From: an uncultured Bacteroidota bacterium
GTDB taxonomy: Bacteria; Bacteroidota; Bacteroidia; Chitinophagales; S012-47
Reading direction: 5' to 3'
Assembly (NCBI GenBank): GCA_913062655.1
Contig: CAJXXO010000002.1
Coordinates: forward strand, 1-37,036
DNA length: 37,036 nucleotides
In this document: positions 8,797-17,337 of the stretch, one piece after another
Layout of the letters: every line of letters starts with the position of its first letter
Position numbering within the stretch: position 1 is the stretch's first letter
Notes under the pieces: model-generated
Databases searched by the model: none
The model's input: the letters and a program-made list of their open reading frames with translations, nothing else
Told to the model about the DNA's origin: nothing
Program-made: the position numbers and the translations under genes

Positions 8797-10929
8797 ATGT
8801 CTGTAGTGTTGGATCGAGCGATATATGAAGTAGAAAATGAACAGGGAGAGAAGTATCCTATTTTCAATCGGGAGCTCAGTTGGCTGTCCTTTAACTACAG
8901 GGTGTTACAGGAAGCAATGAATCCCGATACGCCATTGTATGAACGGGTGAAATTTCTCGCTATTTACTCGTCCAATCTGGAAGAGTTTTTTAAGGTGCGC
9001 GTGGCCTCCCTACGGCATATGATCCATTTCAGCGAAAAGGTCCGTAAAAAGCTCGATTTTGACCCATATGAGCTCCACCGGGATATCCTGATGACCATTG
9101 ACAGGCAGCAGCATGAGTTTCTGGATATCTTTTACAATCAATTGATACCTGCTCTCCAGGCAGAAGATATCTATATCCTTGATCCCAATGCCTTGAATAA
9201 GAAGCAAGACGTCTTTGTACGTGACTATTTCGAGCATTATGTCCGGCCGTGGACGCGCCCCATGCTGATCGTAAAGAACCGTATTTCCGCCTTTTTGAAA
9301 AACAACACCCTCTATCTCCTTTTGCGTATGGTGCCTAAACCGGAAAAAGGAGAGGAGCAAAAAAGAACGCGTTACCACTATGCCAGCCTGGAAATCCCCA
9401 CTGATCACTGCTCCCGCTGGCTGGTGTTACCCGAAGAAGGTACAAAACGATTTGTCATGTTTTTGGATGATGTCATTCGGCACAATCTGGATGCCTTGTT
9501 TCCCGGATATGACATCATAGAAGCCAAAGCGGTGAAGCTGACGCGTGACGCTGATCTCAATATTGACGATGAGTATTCCGGCAATATGGTCAATAAGATC
9601 CGTAAAATGATAGAAAAGCGGAGAACCGGCTTGCCTTCCAGGTTTGTGTATGATAAGTCGATGAGCAAAAAGACCCTCAGCTACTTCATGGAAGCCTTTT
9701 CCATTCGCAAGGAAGACCTGTTGCCTAGCGATCGGTATCACAACTATGAGGACCTGTTCAGCTTTCCCAAATTTGATCGCAGCGGGCTGGTGTATGACAA
9801 GTTGGCACCGCTGAAAGTGGCGGCCATTGATACCAGTTACAATCTACTGGATCAGATCCGGGACAAGGAAGTGCTGATGTATTTCCCCTACCACGATTAC
9901 GACCCGGTGCAAGCTTTCTTACACCATGCGGCCAGAGACCCCAATGTAATCAGCATCAAGATTTCACTGTATCGGGTGGCCAAAGAGTCGCGGATTGTCA
10001 AAGCACTGCGCAAAGCAGCCGAGAAAGGAGTGGATGTCACGGTATTTAGTGAGCTCAAGGCACGTTTTGATGAAATGTCCAATATTCAAGTATCGGAAAA
10101 GCTGGAGTCTTCCGGAGCCAATGTATTGTACAGCCTACCCGGTTTGAAGGTGCACACGAAGATTTGTCTCGTGGCCCGCAAGGAGGGGGATCAAATCAGG
10201 CGATACGCTTATTTGGGTACCGGTAACTTTAACGAGAACACCGCCAAACTGTATACGGACTTTGGCTATTTTACCACCAATGAGCAAGTCTCCAATGATA
10301 TTCGTAAGATATTTAAAGTACTTGCCGGACTGGAGGCCGACCAGCGGTATGAGACCCTGCTTGTAGCGCCCAAGCGAATGCGCATGCAATTCAATCGGTT
10401 GATCGACTTCGAGATCAATCAAGCCAAACAGGGCAAGCCAGCGGCCCTTTTTCTGAAGATGAATAGCCTGGAGGATAAGCGGATTATCATGAAGCTGTAC
10501 GAAGCCAGTAAGGCGGGCGTACAGATTCGTATGATCGTTCGCGGTATCTGTTGCCTGGTGCCGGGTGTGCCTGGTTTGAGTGATAATATCCAGGTGATTA
10601 GCATTGTCGATCGATACCTGGAGCATGCACGGGCTTTCATTTTTCACCACGGGGGAGCCGAGAAAACCTATCTCTCTTCTGCGGACTGGATGTCCAGAAA
10701 CCTAAGCCGGAGAATTGAAACGGCTTTTGAGATCACCGCTCCTCACCTGAAGCAGGTGGTGCAGGATATCCTGGAAATTCAATGGCGCGACAACGTAAAG
10801 GCCCGGCACGTTAATGAGGCGCAGGATAACCCCTTCGTTGTCAATAATGAACGACCCAATCAATCGCAGCTTACGATACACGACTACTTGCAGTCGGTAG
10901 AAACGGTAGCCCTATTGCCTAAGGTATGA
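8797..10929 (+). CDS. ppk1: Polyphosphate kinase 1
   Basis: A 710-residue enzyme that reversibly transfers the gamma-phosphate of ATP to polyphosphate. The start is ATG 8797, two bases after the preceding stop; an in-frame TTG at 8764 lies inside the phosphatase gene and is rejected. The N-terminal domain has the family opening FNRELSWLSFNYRVLQEA, followed by PLYERVKFLAIYSSNLEEFF. The phospholipase-D-like catalytic half contains KVHTKICLV with His453, matching the autophosphorylated histidine (E. coli His435). LGTGNFNENTAKLYTDFG follows, and LEHAR carries His610, the probable second catalytic histidine (E. coli His592). Full length for the family. It is the last gene of a three-gene operon, abutting convergent gldC with no gap. 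A Ppx/GppA phosphatase lies 24 kb downstream, so both polyphosphate synthesis and a possible breakdown enzyme are encoded nearby. Confidence 0.97.
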   Translation: MSVVLDRAIYEVENEQGEKYPIFNRELSWLSFNYRVLQEAMNPDTPLYERVKFLAIYSSNLEEFFKVRVASLRHMIHFSEKVRKKLDFDPYELHRDILMTIDRQQHEFLDIFYNQLIPALQAEDIYILDPNALNKKQDVFVRDYFEHYVRPWTRPMLIVKNRISAFLKNNTLYLLLRMVPKPEKGEEQKRTRYHYASLEIPTDHCSRWLVLPEEGTKRFVMFLDDVIRHNLDALFPGYDIIEAKAVKLTRDADLNIDDEYSGNMVNKIRKMIEKRRTGLPSRFVYDKSMSKKTLSYFMEAFSIRKEDLLPSDRYHNYEDLFSFPKFDRSGLVYDKLAPLKVAAIDTSYNLLDQIRDKEVLMYFPYHDYDPVQAFLHHAARDPNVISIKISLYRVAKESRIVKALRKAAEKGVDVTVFSELKARFDEMSNIQVSEKLESSGANVLYSLPGLKVHTKICLVARKEGDQIRRYAYLGTGNFNENTAKLYTDFGYFTTNEQVSNDIRKIFKVLAGLEADQRYETLLVAPKRMRMQFNRLIDFEINQAKQGKPAALFLKMNSLEDKRIIMKLYEASKAGVQIRMIVRGICCLVPGVPGLSDNIQVISIVDRYLEHARAFIFHHGGAEKTYLSSADWMSRNLSRRIETAFEITAPHLKQVVQDILEIQWRDNVKARHVNEAQDNPFVVNNERPNQSQLTIHDYLQSVETVALLPKV

Positions 10930-11277
10930 TCATTCCTGGATGACACCACTGTTCTTACCGAAGGCATAGGCAAGCTGTTTCATGTCATCTGCGCCCTTTT
11001 TGTTGCCGGTAGCGCGTAGATAGGAATCGGCCATGGTAAGAAAGGTCTGGTAGTAAAAACGATCCATCTCATCTACACGCATTTCTTTGGTCCAAAGGTC
11101 AATACGCAGGGCATTGCTCTCCTCCGCATCCCAGAAACCAACCATGATGGACTTGGTCTCCTTTTCCCCATCAAACGGGGCATCGCTGGCGCTCCAGGTG
11201 ATTTTTTCAGGAACATTTTGCTCATCCAGGTGCACTTGAATATCGATTTTCGAAGTCCGATTGTTATCCGTAGCCAT
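10930..11277 (-). CDS. gldC: Gliding motility protein GldC
   Basis: A 115-residue cytoplasmic protein with no signal peptide. The pattern is that of GldC: an N-terminal segment with IDIQVHLDEQNVPEKITW, then FWDAEESNALRIDLWTKEM, VDEMDRFYYQTF and a final helical part. In Flavobacterium johnsoniae GldC is an accessory gliding-motility protein, needed for efficient rather than absolute motility; its biochemical role is unclear. I chose ATG 11277 because it matches family length and has a perfect TAnnTTTG element 21 bases upstream; a longer frame to 11328 would run through that promoter. The usual neighbour gldB is not here. The stop abuts the ppk1 stop on the other strand. Confidence 0.9.
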   Translation of the reverse strand: MATDNNRTSKIDIQVHLDEQNVPEKITWSASDAPFDGEKETKSIMVGFWDAEESNALRIDLWTKEMRVDEMDRFYYQTFLTMADSYLRATGNKKGADDMKQLAYAFGKNSGVIQE

Positions 11278-11298
11278 GTTACTTCGTTTTGTGAAGGG

Positions 11299-11306
11299 CA
11301 AAGGTA
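11299..11306 (-). promoter_or_regulatory. -7 promoter element of gldC
   Basis: Reading the minus strand, TACCTTTG matches the Bacteroidota -7 consensus TAnnTTTG at all fixed positions, 21 bases before the gldC ATG. I see no convincing -33 TTTG. The divergent gene at 11350 would need its own promoter in the same gap; TAATTTG just before its ATG is only a partial match. Confidence 0.6.
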
Positions 11307-11349
11307 GCTCACCTGAACGGTACTGCACGAATAGTTGTAATTTGCGGGC

Positions 11350-12045
11350 ATGTTACAAGAAAGCACACTCGAGTTCTTGCGGCAATTGGCCAGACACAAC
11401 GACCGAGACTGGTTTCAGGCGCACAAGAAAGAGTATAAAGCCGCCAAATCCGATTTCGATCAGTTTGTCGATCAACTTATCGCAACGCTGGCAGCAGAAG
11501 ACCAAGACCTGTTAGGGCTTCAGGCCAAAGATTGTGTCTTTCGCATTTACAGGGATGTGCGGTTCTCGAAAAACAAGCAACCCTACAAGCCCAATTTTGG
11601 TGCTTCGATCACCAGCGGTGGGCGCAAATCCATCGTACCGGGTTATTATATCCACCTGCAACCAGGTGAGCAGTCGTTTATTGGCGGAGGCATGTATCGT
11701 CCACCGGCCCCATTATTGAAGGCAGTCCGCCAGGAGATCGACTACAACCAATCGACCTTTGAAGCGATTCTCAATGATCCGGTCTTTGTCGCTACGTATG
11801 GATCTATCCAAGGCGATCAGTTGGTGCGTGCCCCAAAAGGGTACGATATCGACCATCCGGCTATAGCCTGGCTGAAATACAAGGATATCATTGCTATGAA
11901 GAAGGTGGGTGACACAACCTGGACAAAAGAAGGGGCTGTCCAGGAAATAGCACAATCATTATTGGTGATGAAACCCCTTAAAAACTTTTTGCAGGCGCCC
12001 CTTGCAGACGAAGAAGTAAAGGAGGCCTTACAGCAAAAGGCATAA
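11350..12045 (+). CDS. DUF2461 (TIGR02453) family protein
   Basis: A 231-residue soluble protein. The family signature is clear: an N-terminal FLRQLARHNDRDWF with HKKEY, a central IYRDVRFSKNKQPYKPNFGA, a glycine-rich YIHLQPGEQSFIGGGMYRP and the PKGYDIDHPAIAWLKYKDI block. These match DUF2461/TIGR02453 at full length. The molecular function of the family is not established. It has no signal peptide and no membrane segment. It is divergent from gldC (72-base gap). A short leader is likely, since the AT-rich TAATTTG lies immediately before the ATG. The 298-base region that follows separates it from ompA. Confidence 0.88.
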   Translation: MLQESTLEFLRQLARHNDRDWFQAHKKEYKAAKSDFDQFVDQLIATLAAEDQDLLGLQAKDCVFRIYRDVRFSKNKQPYKPNFGASITSGGRKSIVPGYYIHLQPGEQSFIGGGMYRPPAPLLKAVRQEIDYNQSTFEAILNDPVFVATYGSIQGDQLVRAPKGYDIDHPAIAWLKYKDIIAMKKVGDTTWTKEGAVQEIAQSLLVMKPLKNFLQAPLADEEVKEALQQKA

Positions 12046-12343
12046 GAATTGAAACATTGTTAAACCGTTGCAGTACAAGAGCTGAGGGATGATTTGCCAA
12101 CCCAACGTGTAAAAAGCGTTTGGATATTATGGGGCATCTACCTAATTTTCATGCTGCAAATTTTTACCATAAGACGGATTGACAGCTAGCGATGCATGGT
12201 GTACCATCAGGCGGAAATGCTTGATGTAGCTGGATTTTGTCTGGGTTAAAATTTGGTTTGATTGAAAATTAAATTATTTTTGCTCGTAATACCATTGAAT
12301 TAATGGGAGGCGAATCCATTTAATTGCTAAAACCTAAAATCGT
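12046..12343. other. Intergenic region before the OmpA gene
   Basis: I find no credible open reading frame or RNA gene in these 298 bases. The only supported element is the ompA promoter near its right end. A short palindrome (ATGGTGTACCAT, around 12195-12206) is present but has no T run and no clear meaning. No terminator is obvious for the DUF2461 gene. Confidence 0.5.
12252..12282 (+). promoter_or_regulatory. Promoter of the OmpA-family gene
   Basis: TTTG at 12252-12255, a 19-base spacer and TATTTTTG at 12275-12282 match both elements of the Bacteroidota vegetative promoter (-33 TTTG, -7 TAnnTTTG). This is the best complete promoter match in the window. It predicts a leader of about 50 bases before the ATG at 12344, fitting a highly expressed outer-membrane protein. 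Confidence 0.75.
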
Positions 12344-13960
12344 ATGCTGATTAGAAGTCTACTACTCGTTTGCCTCATTACGCTCTCAGCTGTGGCGGTT
12401 CAAGCGCAGCCAACTGAGCGCCCTGGGCCCAATGAGGCTAACATCCCTTCTTATCGGATGGAGCAACACGACAAATGGCTCAACAATGAGACCAGTTTTC
12501 CTGCTAAGGAGCGCAACATGTGGCAAGTGGCTTTGAACACTGGCTCACTGCGTATTGGTGGTGATGTTCGTTCTGAGTGGGGGTATGGTTTCGGCCTGTC
12601 CGTTCGCAAAGCGTTAGGATATACAGTAAGTGTCCGTGCCCGTTATATGGGTGGAGATGCATACGGTTTGAATTCTGCTCCTACAGGAGGCATAGCATTC
12701 AACCCTGCTGTAAATGGAGTTAACAATCCAGTGGCCGATTATTACAATGAGACATCTGGATATGGAGAAGCCTACCTGAACTATAAGAACAGAATGCATG
12801 ATGTTGGTGTCGATGCGATCATTAACATCAACAACCTCAAGTTCCACAAGGAGAAGAATTTCTTCGCTCCTTACGTGTTCTTCGGTGTGGGTGCAATGAC
12901 GTACAACACTACCGTTGACCAGGTGGATGCTAACGGTAATGCGTATGACTATGAGTCTGCACCTAGTGGTAACACACAAGCACAAGTAAAATACGTAAAG
13001 AATCTTCTGGACCGCGATTATGAGACAGAAGGGGAAGACAATACCAAAAGTGATTTCCGCTTGAATGGACAAGCCGCTAACTTGACACTTTCTGGTGGAT
13101 TGGGTCTTGGCTTCCGTCTTACTGATCGTTTCGAAGTAGGATTAGAGCATCGCTTTACCTGGACCGGTGATGACCTGTTGGATGGTGTGGCTTTTGTTTC
13201 TGAGCGTACCTTCGAAGGGCCTAAGCCTATCCCGACACAAGGCCGCGATCTGATTCACTACACCAGCTTTATCTTGGGGGTAAACTTGGGTAAGAATGCG
13301 CAAGAGCCTACCTGGTATGTTAATCCAATCGATTACACTTACGACTACCTGTCTTACCTGGAAGAAAAGACCAACTTCAAGGATGGAGACGAAGACGGTG
13401 TGCCTGACTTGTGGGACCAGGAATTGGATTCTCCTGAAGGCGCTGTTGTGGATACAAAAGGTATCACAAAAGATAGTGACGGTGACGGCTGCCCAGACCA
13501 CGAAGATCCAGAGCCATTCTCTTCTCCTCAGTATGAAATCGTAGACTGTAAGACACAGTGGCCACAGCCATTGTCTGAAGAGCGTGTAGTAGAGCTGATC
13601 AAGGAGAACTCTATCGATGGCTGGTTCTTGCCAACCATTCACTTCAATACGAACAAGTCTAAGATCCTGACTGAGTTCTATGATGACATGCAGTACATCG
13701 GTGAAATGATGGCACGCTACAACAACATCAATGTTGATGTAGTTGGCCACACGGACTACCGTGCCTCTGAGCAGTACAACATTGGCTTGTCACAGAGACG
13801 TGCTGAGGCTGCGGTTAACTTCCTGGTTGAGAACTATGGTATCAGCCGCGATCGCTTTAACATCAAGTACGAAGGCGAAAGCCAAGAGTTGATCAAAGGT
13901 GGTCGATCTGAGAAAGAAATGTACATGAACAGACGAGTTGAGTTCAAGGTAACTGAGTAA
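12344..13960 (+). CDS. OmpA family outer-membrane protein with calcium-binding type repeats
   Basis: A 538-residue protein with a signal peptide (residues 1-22, ending in VQAQ). Residues ~50-330 form a probable beta-barrel with alternating aromatic strands. Residues ~347-390 hold aspartate-rich DGDEDGVPDLWDQE and DSDGDGCPDHEDPEP segments, resembling thrombospondin type 3 calcium-binding repeats. The C-terminal OmpA/MotB peptidoglycan-binding domain covers ~425-536 (IHFNTNKSKI, VDVVGHTDYRASEQYN, LSQRRAEAAVNFL, NRRVEFKV). By family knowledge it anchors the outer membrane to peptidoglycan. The gene stands alone, with its own promoter and a strong terminator at 13986. Homologues in this phylum are abundant surface proteins; a specific role here cannot be read. 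Confidence 0.92.
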   Translation: MLIRSLLLVCLITLSAVAVQAQPTERPGPNEANIPSYRMEQHDKWLNNETSFPAKERNMWQVALNTGSLRIGGDVRSEWGYGFGLSVRKALGYTVSVRARYMGGDAYGLNSAPTGGIAFNPAVNGVNNPVADYYNETSGYGEAYLNYKNRMHDVGVDAIININNLKFHKEKNFFAPYVFFGVGAMTYNTTVDQVDANGNAYDYESAPSGNTQAQVKYVKNLLDRDYETEGEDNTKSDFRLNGQAANLTLSGGLGLGFRLTDRFEVGLEHRFTWTGDDLLDGVAFVSERTFEGPKPIPTQGRDLIHYTSFILGVNLGKNAQEPTWYVNPIDYTYDYLSYLEEKTNFKDGDEDGVPDLWDQELDSPEGAVVDTKGITKDSDGDGCPDHEDPEPFSSPQYEIVDCKTQWPQPLSEERVVELIKENSIDGWFLPTIHFNTNKSKILTEFYDDMQYIGEMMARYNNINVDVVGHTDYRASEQYNIGLSQRRAEAAVNFLVENYGISRDRFNIKYEGESQELIKGGRSEKEMYMNRRVEFKVTE

Positions 13961-13985
13961 TTCAACTCTCGAAAGCTATAGGAAA

Positions 13986-14012
13986 GGGGCATCCACGGGT
14001 GCCCCTTTTTTT
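13986..14012 (+). terminator. Rho-independent terminator after the OmpA gene
   Basis: A GC-rich hairpin (GGGGCA pairing with TGCCCC, extendable inward) is followed by seven T residues at 14006-14012, 26 bases after the stop codon. It overlaps the last codon of the convergent methyltransferase gene. A shorter T tract on the other strand makes bidirectional use possible but weaker. Confidence 0.88.
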
Positions 14013-14565
14013 ATGGCTGTAGTCGATAAGTGACCTGTAGGAACAATCCGCCCAGTCGATGGAATTGGTAAGACCTTACTTGCATACCTAACGCATTGAA
14101 AAGGCTAAGCCAGCCCTCATGCTTTCGGTTGTTGTGCGGGTGGCCTCTCCATTCAGCATTGACAAGGCTGTCCATTTGCCATGTGAGCCACCTTTGCCAG
14201 GCATGGGTATAAATGTCTTCCATAATAAGCATCTCATGACGCGTAACCCGCTGTGCCTCTCGCAGTAATCCTTCCACATCATGGACGTGATGGAGTACTG
14301 TAGTGAGCAGCGTTCCGTCAAAGGAGTTATCCGCAAAAGGTAGTTGCTGGCCATCAAAGCATAGCGGTCGTATGGTCGGGAAAAGGGACTTGTCGATCAC
14401 ATCAATGGCGGTGACGGAGAGGCCTGCTTGCTGAAATAGATAGGTGAGTGCACCATTCCCTACCCCTATATCCAGGTAACGGTGGTCCTTTTGCAAATAG
14501 GGAAGCAGTCGTTTGTACTTAATCCTTGCCCTTTGTAAGGCCTGCCATTGGTGAAAAGTGGCCAT
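14011..14565 (-). CDS. Class I SAM-dependent methyltransferase
   Basis: A 184-residue soluble methyltransferase. Motif I is LDIGVGNG (~31-38), followed by a acidic-ended strand VTAIDVIDKS, the PFADNSFDGTLLTTVLHHV region (motif II/post-II) and LREAQRVTRHEMLIMED, all typical of the Methyltransf_11 fold. The N-terminal 30 residues form a basic helix. The start at 14565 overlaps the upstream gene by 47 bases, and no good later start exists. It is the last gene of a four-gene minus-strand operon with three glycosyltransferases, so a lipid-linked sugar or lipid carrier is a likely methyl acceptor. That is inference; the target cannot be read from the sequence. Confidence 0.85.
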   Translation of the reverse strand: MATFHQWQALQRARIKYKRLLPYLQKDHRYLDIGVGNGALTYLFQQAGLSVTAIDVIDKSLFPTIRPLCFDGQQLPFADNSFDGTLLTTVLHHVHDVEGLLREAQRVTRHEMLIMEDIYTHAWQRWLTWQMDSLVNAEWRGHPHNNRKHEGWLSLFNALGMQVRSYQFHRLGGLFLQVTYRLQP

Positions 14566-15847
14566 AGCGGTAAAGATCGATCAAAATAGCCAGAGCCAAG
14601 CTCCCATATTCGACAAATAAGACGTGATTGGGCACCTGCATCGTGGGGGAACCAAAGGCACTATAGCTAAGTAAAATGGTGGCACTCCACACCCATGGCG
14701 TTATATAATCGGTGAAAGTTGCGGCTACTAATATGGGTGCCAGGTACCAGGGGTTTACCGTTGTTGCCGTTATAAGGTACCACAGGAATACCAGCACTAT
14801 GAATTGAGGAATGGCCATTCGTTGTCTTGCTAGCGGGATAAGTAAGGCTGCATAACCTGCCGCAAAAAGAAAGGATAGAACCGTAGCAATCACTTGCCGG
14901 CTAGTCTCTGGATGGAAAATGGCCTTGCCCAATGGATAGAGACTACCGTTAAACTCAAAGTGATTCACGTATAATCGAAGGCTTTCCAGCACATTGCCTA
15001 TAGTCTGTTGCGGTTCGTACAGCAGAAAAGGAATACCTGCAAGCGCCATGGAGAGGAGTAATACCTTTGCTTTGTTATGCCGTCCTCGCATTCGAAGGAC
15101 AATGGGCCAGATTACTACAGGAAGAATTTTCCATGCCGCAGCTATGCCGAGTCCGGCACCTGTCCACCAGGCTTTTCGCGATCCGATCGCCCACAGCGCC
15201 AGTGTCAACCCAAAAGCTACCCCCACTTCGAGGTGGACATTGCCTATTAACTCTACAATCACCAAGGGGTGCAAGGCATACCAGAGTGATTTATGCGGAG
15301 CAAGGCCGAAGTGGCGGAGTGCTTTGGGGAGCAGGAAGAGGGTCATGCCTTCCAATGCCAACCAACATAATTTCAGTAAGAAAACACGACTCCACATTGT
15401 AGTGGCGAGACCATTTACCAACGCAAAAAACCACTGCGCTACCGGTGGATAGACCGTGAAATAATTCTTCTCTTCAATAAGTGCTGTCTGGGCTGTCGTG
15501 GTATTGACTGTTGGCAGGTGGGTGGCGGGATAGTCAAGAAAAGGATTTATGCCGAGTAGGGACAGTTGCCCATCGTAGAGGTAGCGAAGGTAGTCGTCTG
15601 ACAGGTTGGGTAGATAGAACAATACACTTACCCGAAGCACCATGCCCGTCCACCACCACCAATTACCCGGCTTTTCCCGCAGGTATCGATACAGCAAGGC
15701 TGCTAAGGCAAATAGGGCAGCGCCCAGCGATAGTAGCATCCAACTCTGCTCGCGGGGAATCGTACCCTGCCAGGCGTATAAGGCCATGCTGAGCAACAAG
15801 GCCAACGCTAATTTTACGGTTGAGTGGCTACAGACAGAGGGCTTCAT
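14519..15847 (-). CDS. GT-C-fold polytopic membrane glycosyltransferase (GT87/mannosyltransferase-like)
   Basis: A 442-residue integral membrane protein with about ten to twelve hydrophobic segments. The first loop has LSDDYLRYLYDGQL followed by G-I-N-P-F-L-D-Y-P. This acidic, aromatic pattern with a downstream G-x-N-P-[FY] is typical of GT-C polyprenyl-phosphate-sugar-dependent transferases (GT87/PIG-M-like), in which the loop aspartates bind the donor. A second conserved-looking segment is YPPVAQWFF. A polyprenyl-phosphate hexose made by the DPM1-like protein at 17330 would be a natural donor; this is inference. It overlaps the upstream GT2 gene by four bases (ATGA) and the downstream methyltransferase by 47. 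The acceptor is unknown. Confidence 0.8.
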   Translation of the reverse strand: MKPSVCSHSTVKLALALLLSMALYAWQGTIPREQSWMLLSLGAALFALAALLYRYLREKPGNWWWWTGMVLRVSVLFYLPNLSDDYLRYLYDGQLSLLGINPFLDYPATHLPTVNTTTAQTALIEEKNYFTVYPPVAQWFFALVNGLATTMWSRVFLLKLCWLALEGMTLFLLPKALRHFGLAPHKSLWYALHPLVIVELIGNVHLEVGVAFGLTLALWAIGSRKAWWTGAGLGIAAAWKILPVVIWPIVLRMRGRHNKAKVLLLSMALAGIPFLLYEPQQTIGNVLESLRLYVNHFEFNGSLYPLGKAIFHPETSRQVIATVLSFLFAAGYAALLIPLARQRMAIPQFIVLVFLWYLITATTVNPWYLAPILVAATFTDYITPWVWSATILLSYSAFGSPTMQVPNHVLFVEYGSLALAILIDLYRYGHFSPMAGLTKGKD

Positions 15848-17337
15848 TTTGCCGGGCTTAGAACAGCTTCACGTATTGAACGGTAGAAGACATGTGCAAA
15901 TCCAAGTGTAGCCAAAATATGGACCGGGAGCATGCCAAAGTTCTCATATTGAAAGGCCATGTAGATGCCCCATCCAAAGTAGAATACGAGAAAGCCCTCC
16001 AGAATAGTAGTCCATTCCAGCTTACCACTCAGGTATTTCGTAGGTTGGAAGCCCTTCTTTTTGTCTGTTACATTGAATTTGGGCGTACGTACAAAAGGGG
16101 TTTGCTGTCCCAGGTAGCCGCGTAAAACAGCTACTGCATTATGCAGCGACAATCCCAGGTTGATCGCCAAAAAAGCGGGGAACAGCAACAGGTAATGCAA
16201 GAAAAGGTATAGCCGGCTGCGATGATAGGTGCTGCTAAACATAGCCACGAAAAAGACAATTGCGGTAGCAAAAGTGGCCAATAAGAAAATGGACAGGTAA
16301 TTGTACAATTCACGGGAAAAATACTGATCCATAACCCATAGCAGGGGGACGCTCAGTACTATAGAGGTCCAAATACAGAGGTAGACACTGCTGTTGAGCA
16401 GATGTGCGATACCATGTAATTTCACTGACCATGGGGCCTTGGCGCGCATAATGGAAGGAATCATCTTGCGAGCCGTTTCTGCGCCTCCTTTATTCCAGCG
16501 GAATTGTTGCGACTTATAGCCTTGAATGGCTGCCGGGAGTTCTGCGGGTGAGCCCACTTCCTCCAGGTACACAAACTGCCATCCTCTTAGCTGCGCCCGA
16601 TAGCTCAGGTCCAGGTCCTCTGTTAAGGTATCTGCCGACCAGCCACCGGCATCTGCTATGGCCTTCTTTCGCCAAATACCTGCCGTACCATTGAAATTGA
16701 TGAAATATCCTTTCGCATTTCGACCACGCTGTTCGATGGAAAAGTGCACATCCAATGCAAAGGCCTGGATACGTGTCAGTAAGCTATAGCTTTTATTGAT
16801 GTGCTGCCATCGGGTTTGCACCACACCTACTTCCGGCTGAGCAAAGTAGGGCACGGTGCGCAACAGAAAGTCCGGTTCAGGTACAAAATCAGCATCAAAA
16901 ATGGCGATCAATTCACCATTAGCAGCAGGTAGCCCCTCCGCTAAAGCCCCCGCTTTGAACCCAACTCTATCCTTTCGGTGGAGATGCTGCACCCGAAGCC
17001 CCTGCTCCTCCAGACCGGGCAATAGTTGCTGAATGAGTGCGGTAGTGTCATCTGTGCTGTCATCCAGAATCTGAATCTCAAAGCGATCTTTGGGGTAGGT
17101 AAACCGGCTCACGGACTCCAACAAGCGTTCTACGACAAAATATTCATTGTACAAGGGCAACTGCACCGTTACAAAGGGCAGATTTTTATCGCTGGCGTGA
17201 GCTTTGGGCATAGGTGCGGTCGGCTTCCGCTGCCGCAGATAGCTAATAGCCAGGGACAACTGCAGTAGGCAATAGAGCAGAATGCCCAACATAGCCATCA
17301 GGTAAAAAGCGAAGAATACATACACGGCACTACTCAT
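15844..17337 (-). CDS. Membrane GT2 glycosyltransferase, cellulose synthase/CESA-like
   Basis: A 497-residue processive-type GT2 protein. It has an N-terminal membrane segment (~5-30) and a cytoplasmic GT-A domain with VQLPLYNE, the first aspartates in ILDDSTDD, the metal-binding DAD in IFDADFVPEP, TEDLDLSYRAQLRGW (catalytic ED) and Q-Q-F-R-W (the QxxRW motif). About four to five C-terminal membrane segments follow. These are the D, DxD, D, QxxRW marks of cellulose-synthase-like enzymes; a PilZ domain and the BcsB/C/Z partners are absent, so cellulose itself is unlikely. Related Bacteroidota proteins are usually annotated only as glycosyltransferase family 2 or glucosyl/mannosyl transferases. 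It overlaps both neighbours in a four-gene operon. Confidence 0.88.
   Translation of the reverse strand: MSSAVYVFFAFYLMAMLGILLYCLLQLSLAISYLRQRKPTAPMPKAHASDKNLPFVTVQLPLYNEYFVVERLLESVSRFTYPKDRFEIQILDDSTDDTTALIQQLLPGLEEQGLRVQHLHRKDRVGFKAGALAEGLPAANGELIAIFDADFVPEPDFLLRTVPYFAQPEVGVVQTRWQHINKSYSLLTRIQAFALDVHFSIEQRGRNAKGYFINFNGTAGIWRKKAIADAGGWSADTLTEDLDLSYRAQLRGWQFVYLEEVGSPAELPAAIQGYKSQQFRWNKGGAETARKMIPSIMRAKAPWSVKLHGIAHLLNSSVYLCIWTSIVLSVPLLWVMDQYFSRELYNYLSIFLLATFATAIVFFVAMFSSTYHRSRLYLFLHYLLLFPAFLAINLGLSLHNAVAVLRGYLGQQTPFVRTPKFNVTDKKKGFQPTKYLSGKLEWTTILEGFLVFYFGWGIYMAFQYENFGMLPVHILATLGFAHVFYRSIREAVLSPAK

Noticed and set aside
12614..13750. Two long minus-strand open frames opposite the OmpA gene
   Set aside because: They shadow a clear OmpA-family gene; the translations look like hydrophobic noise and have no promoter or start context.
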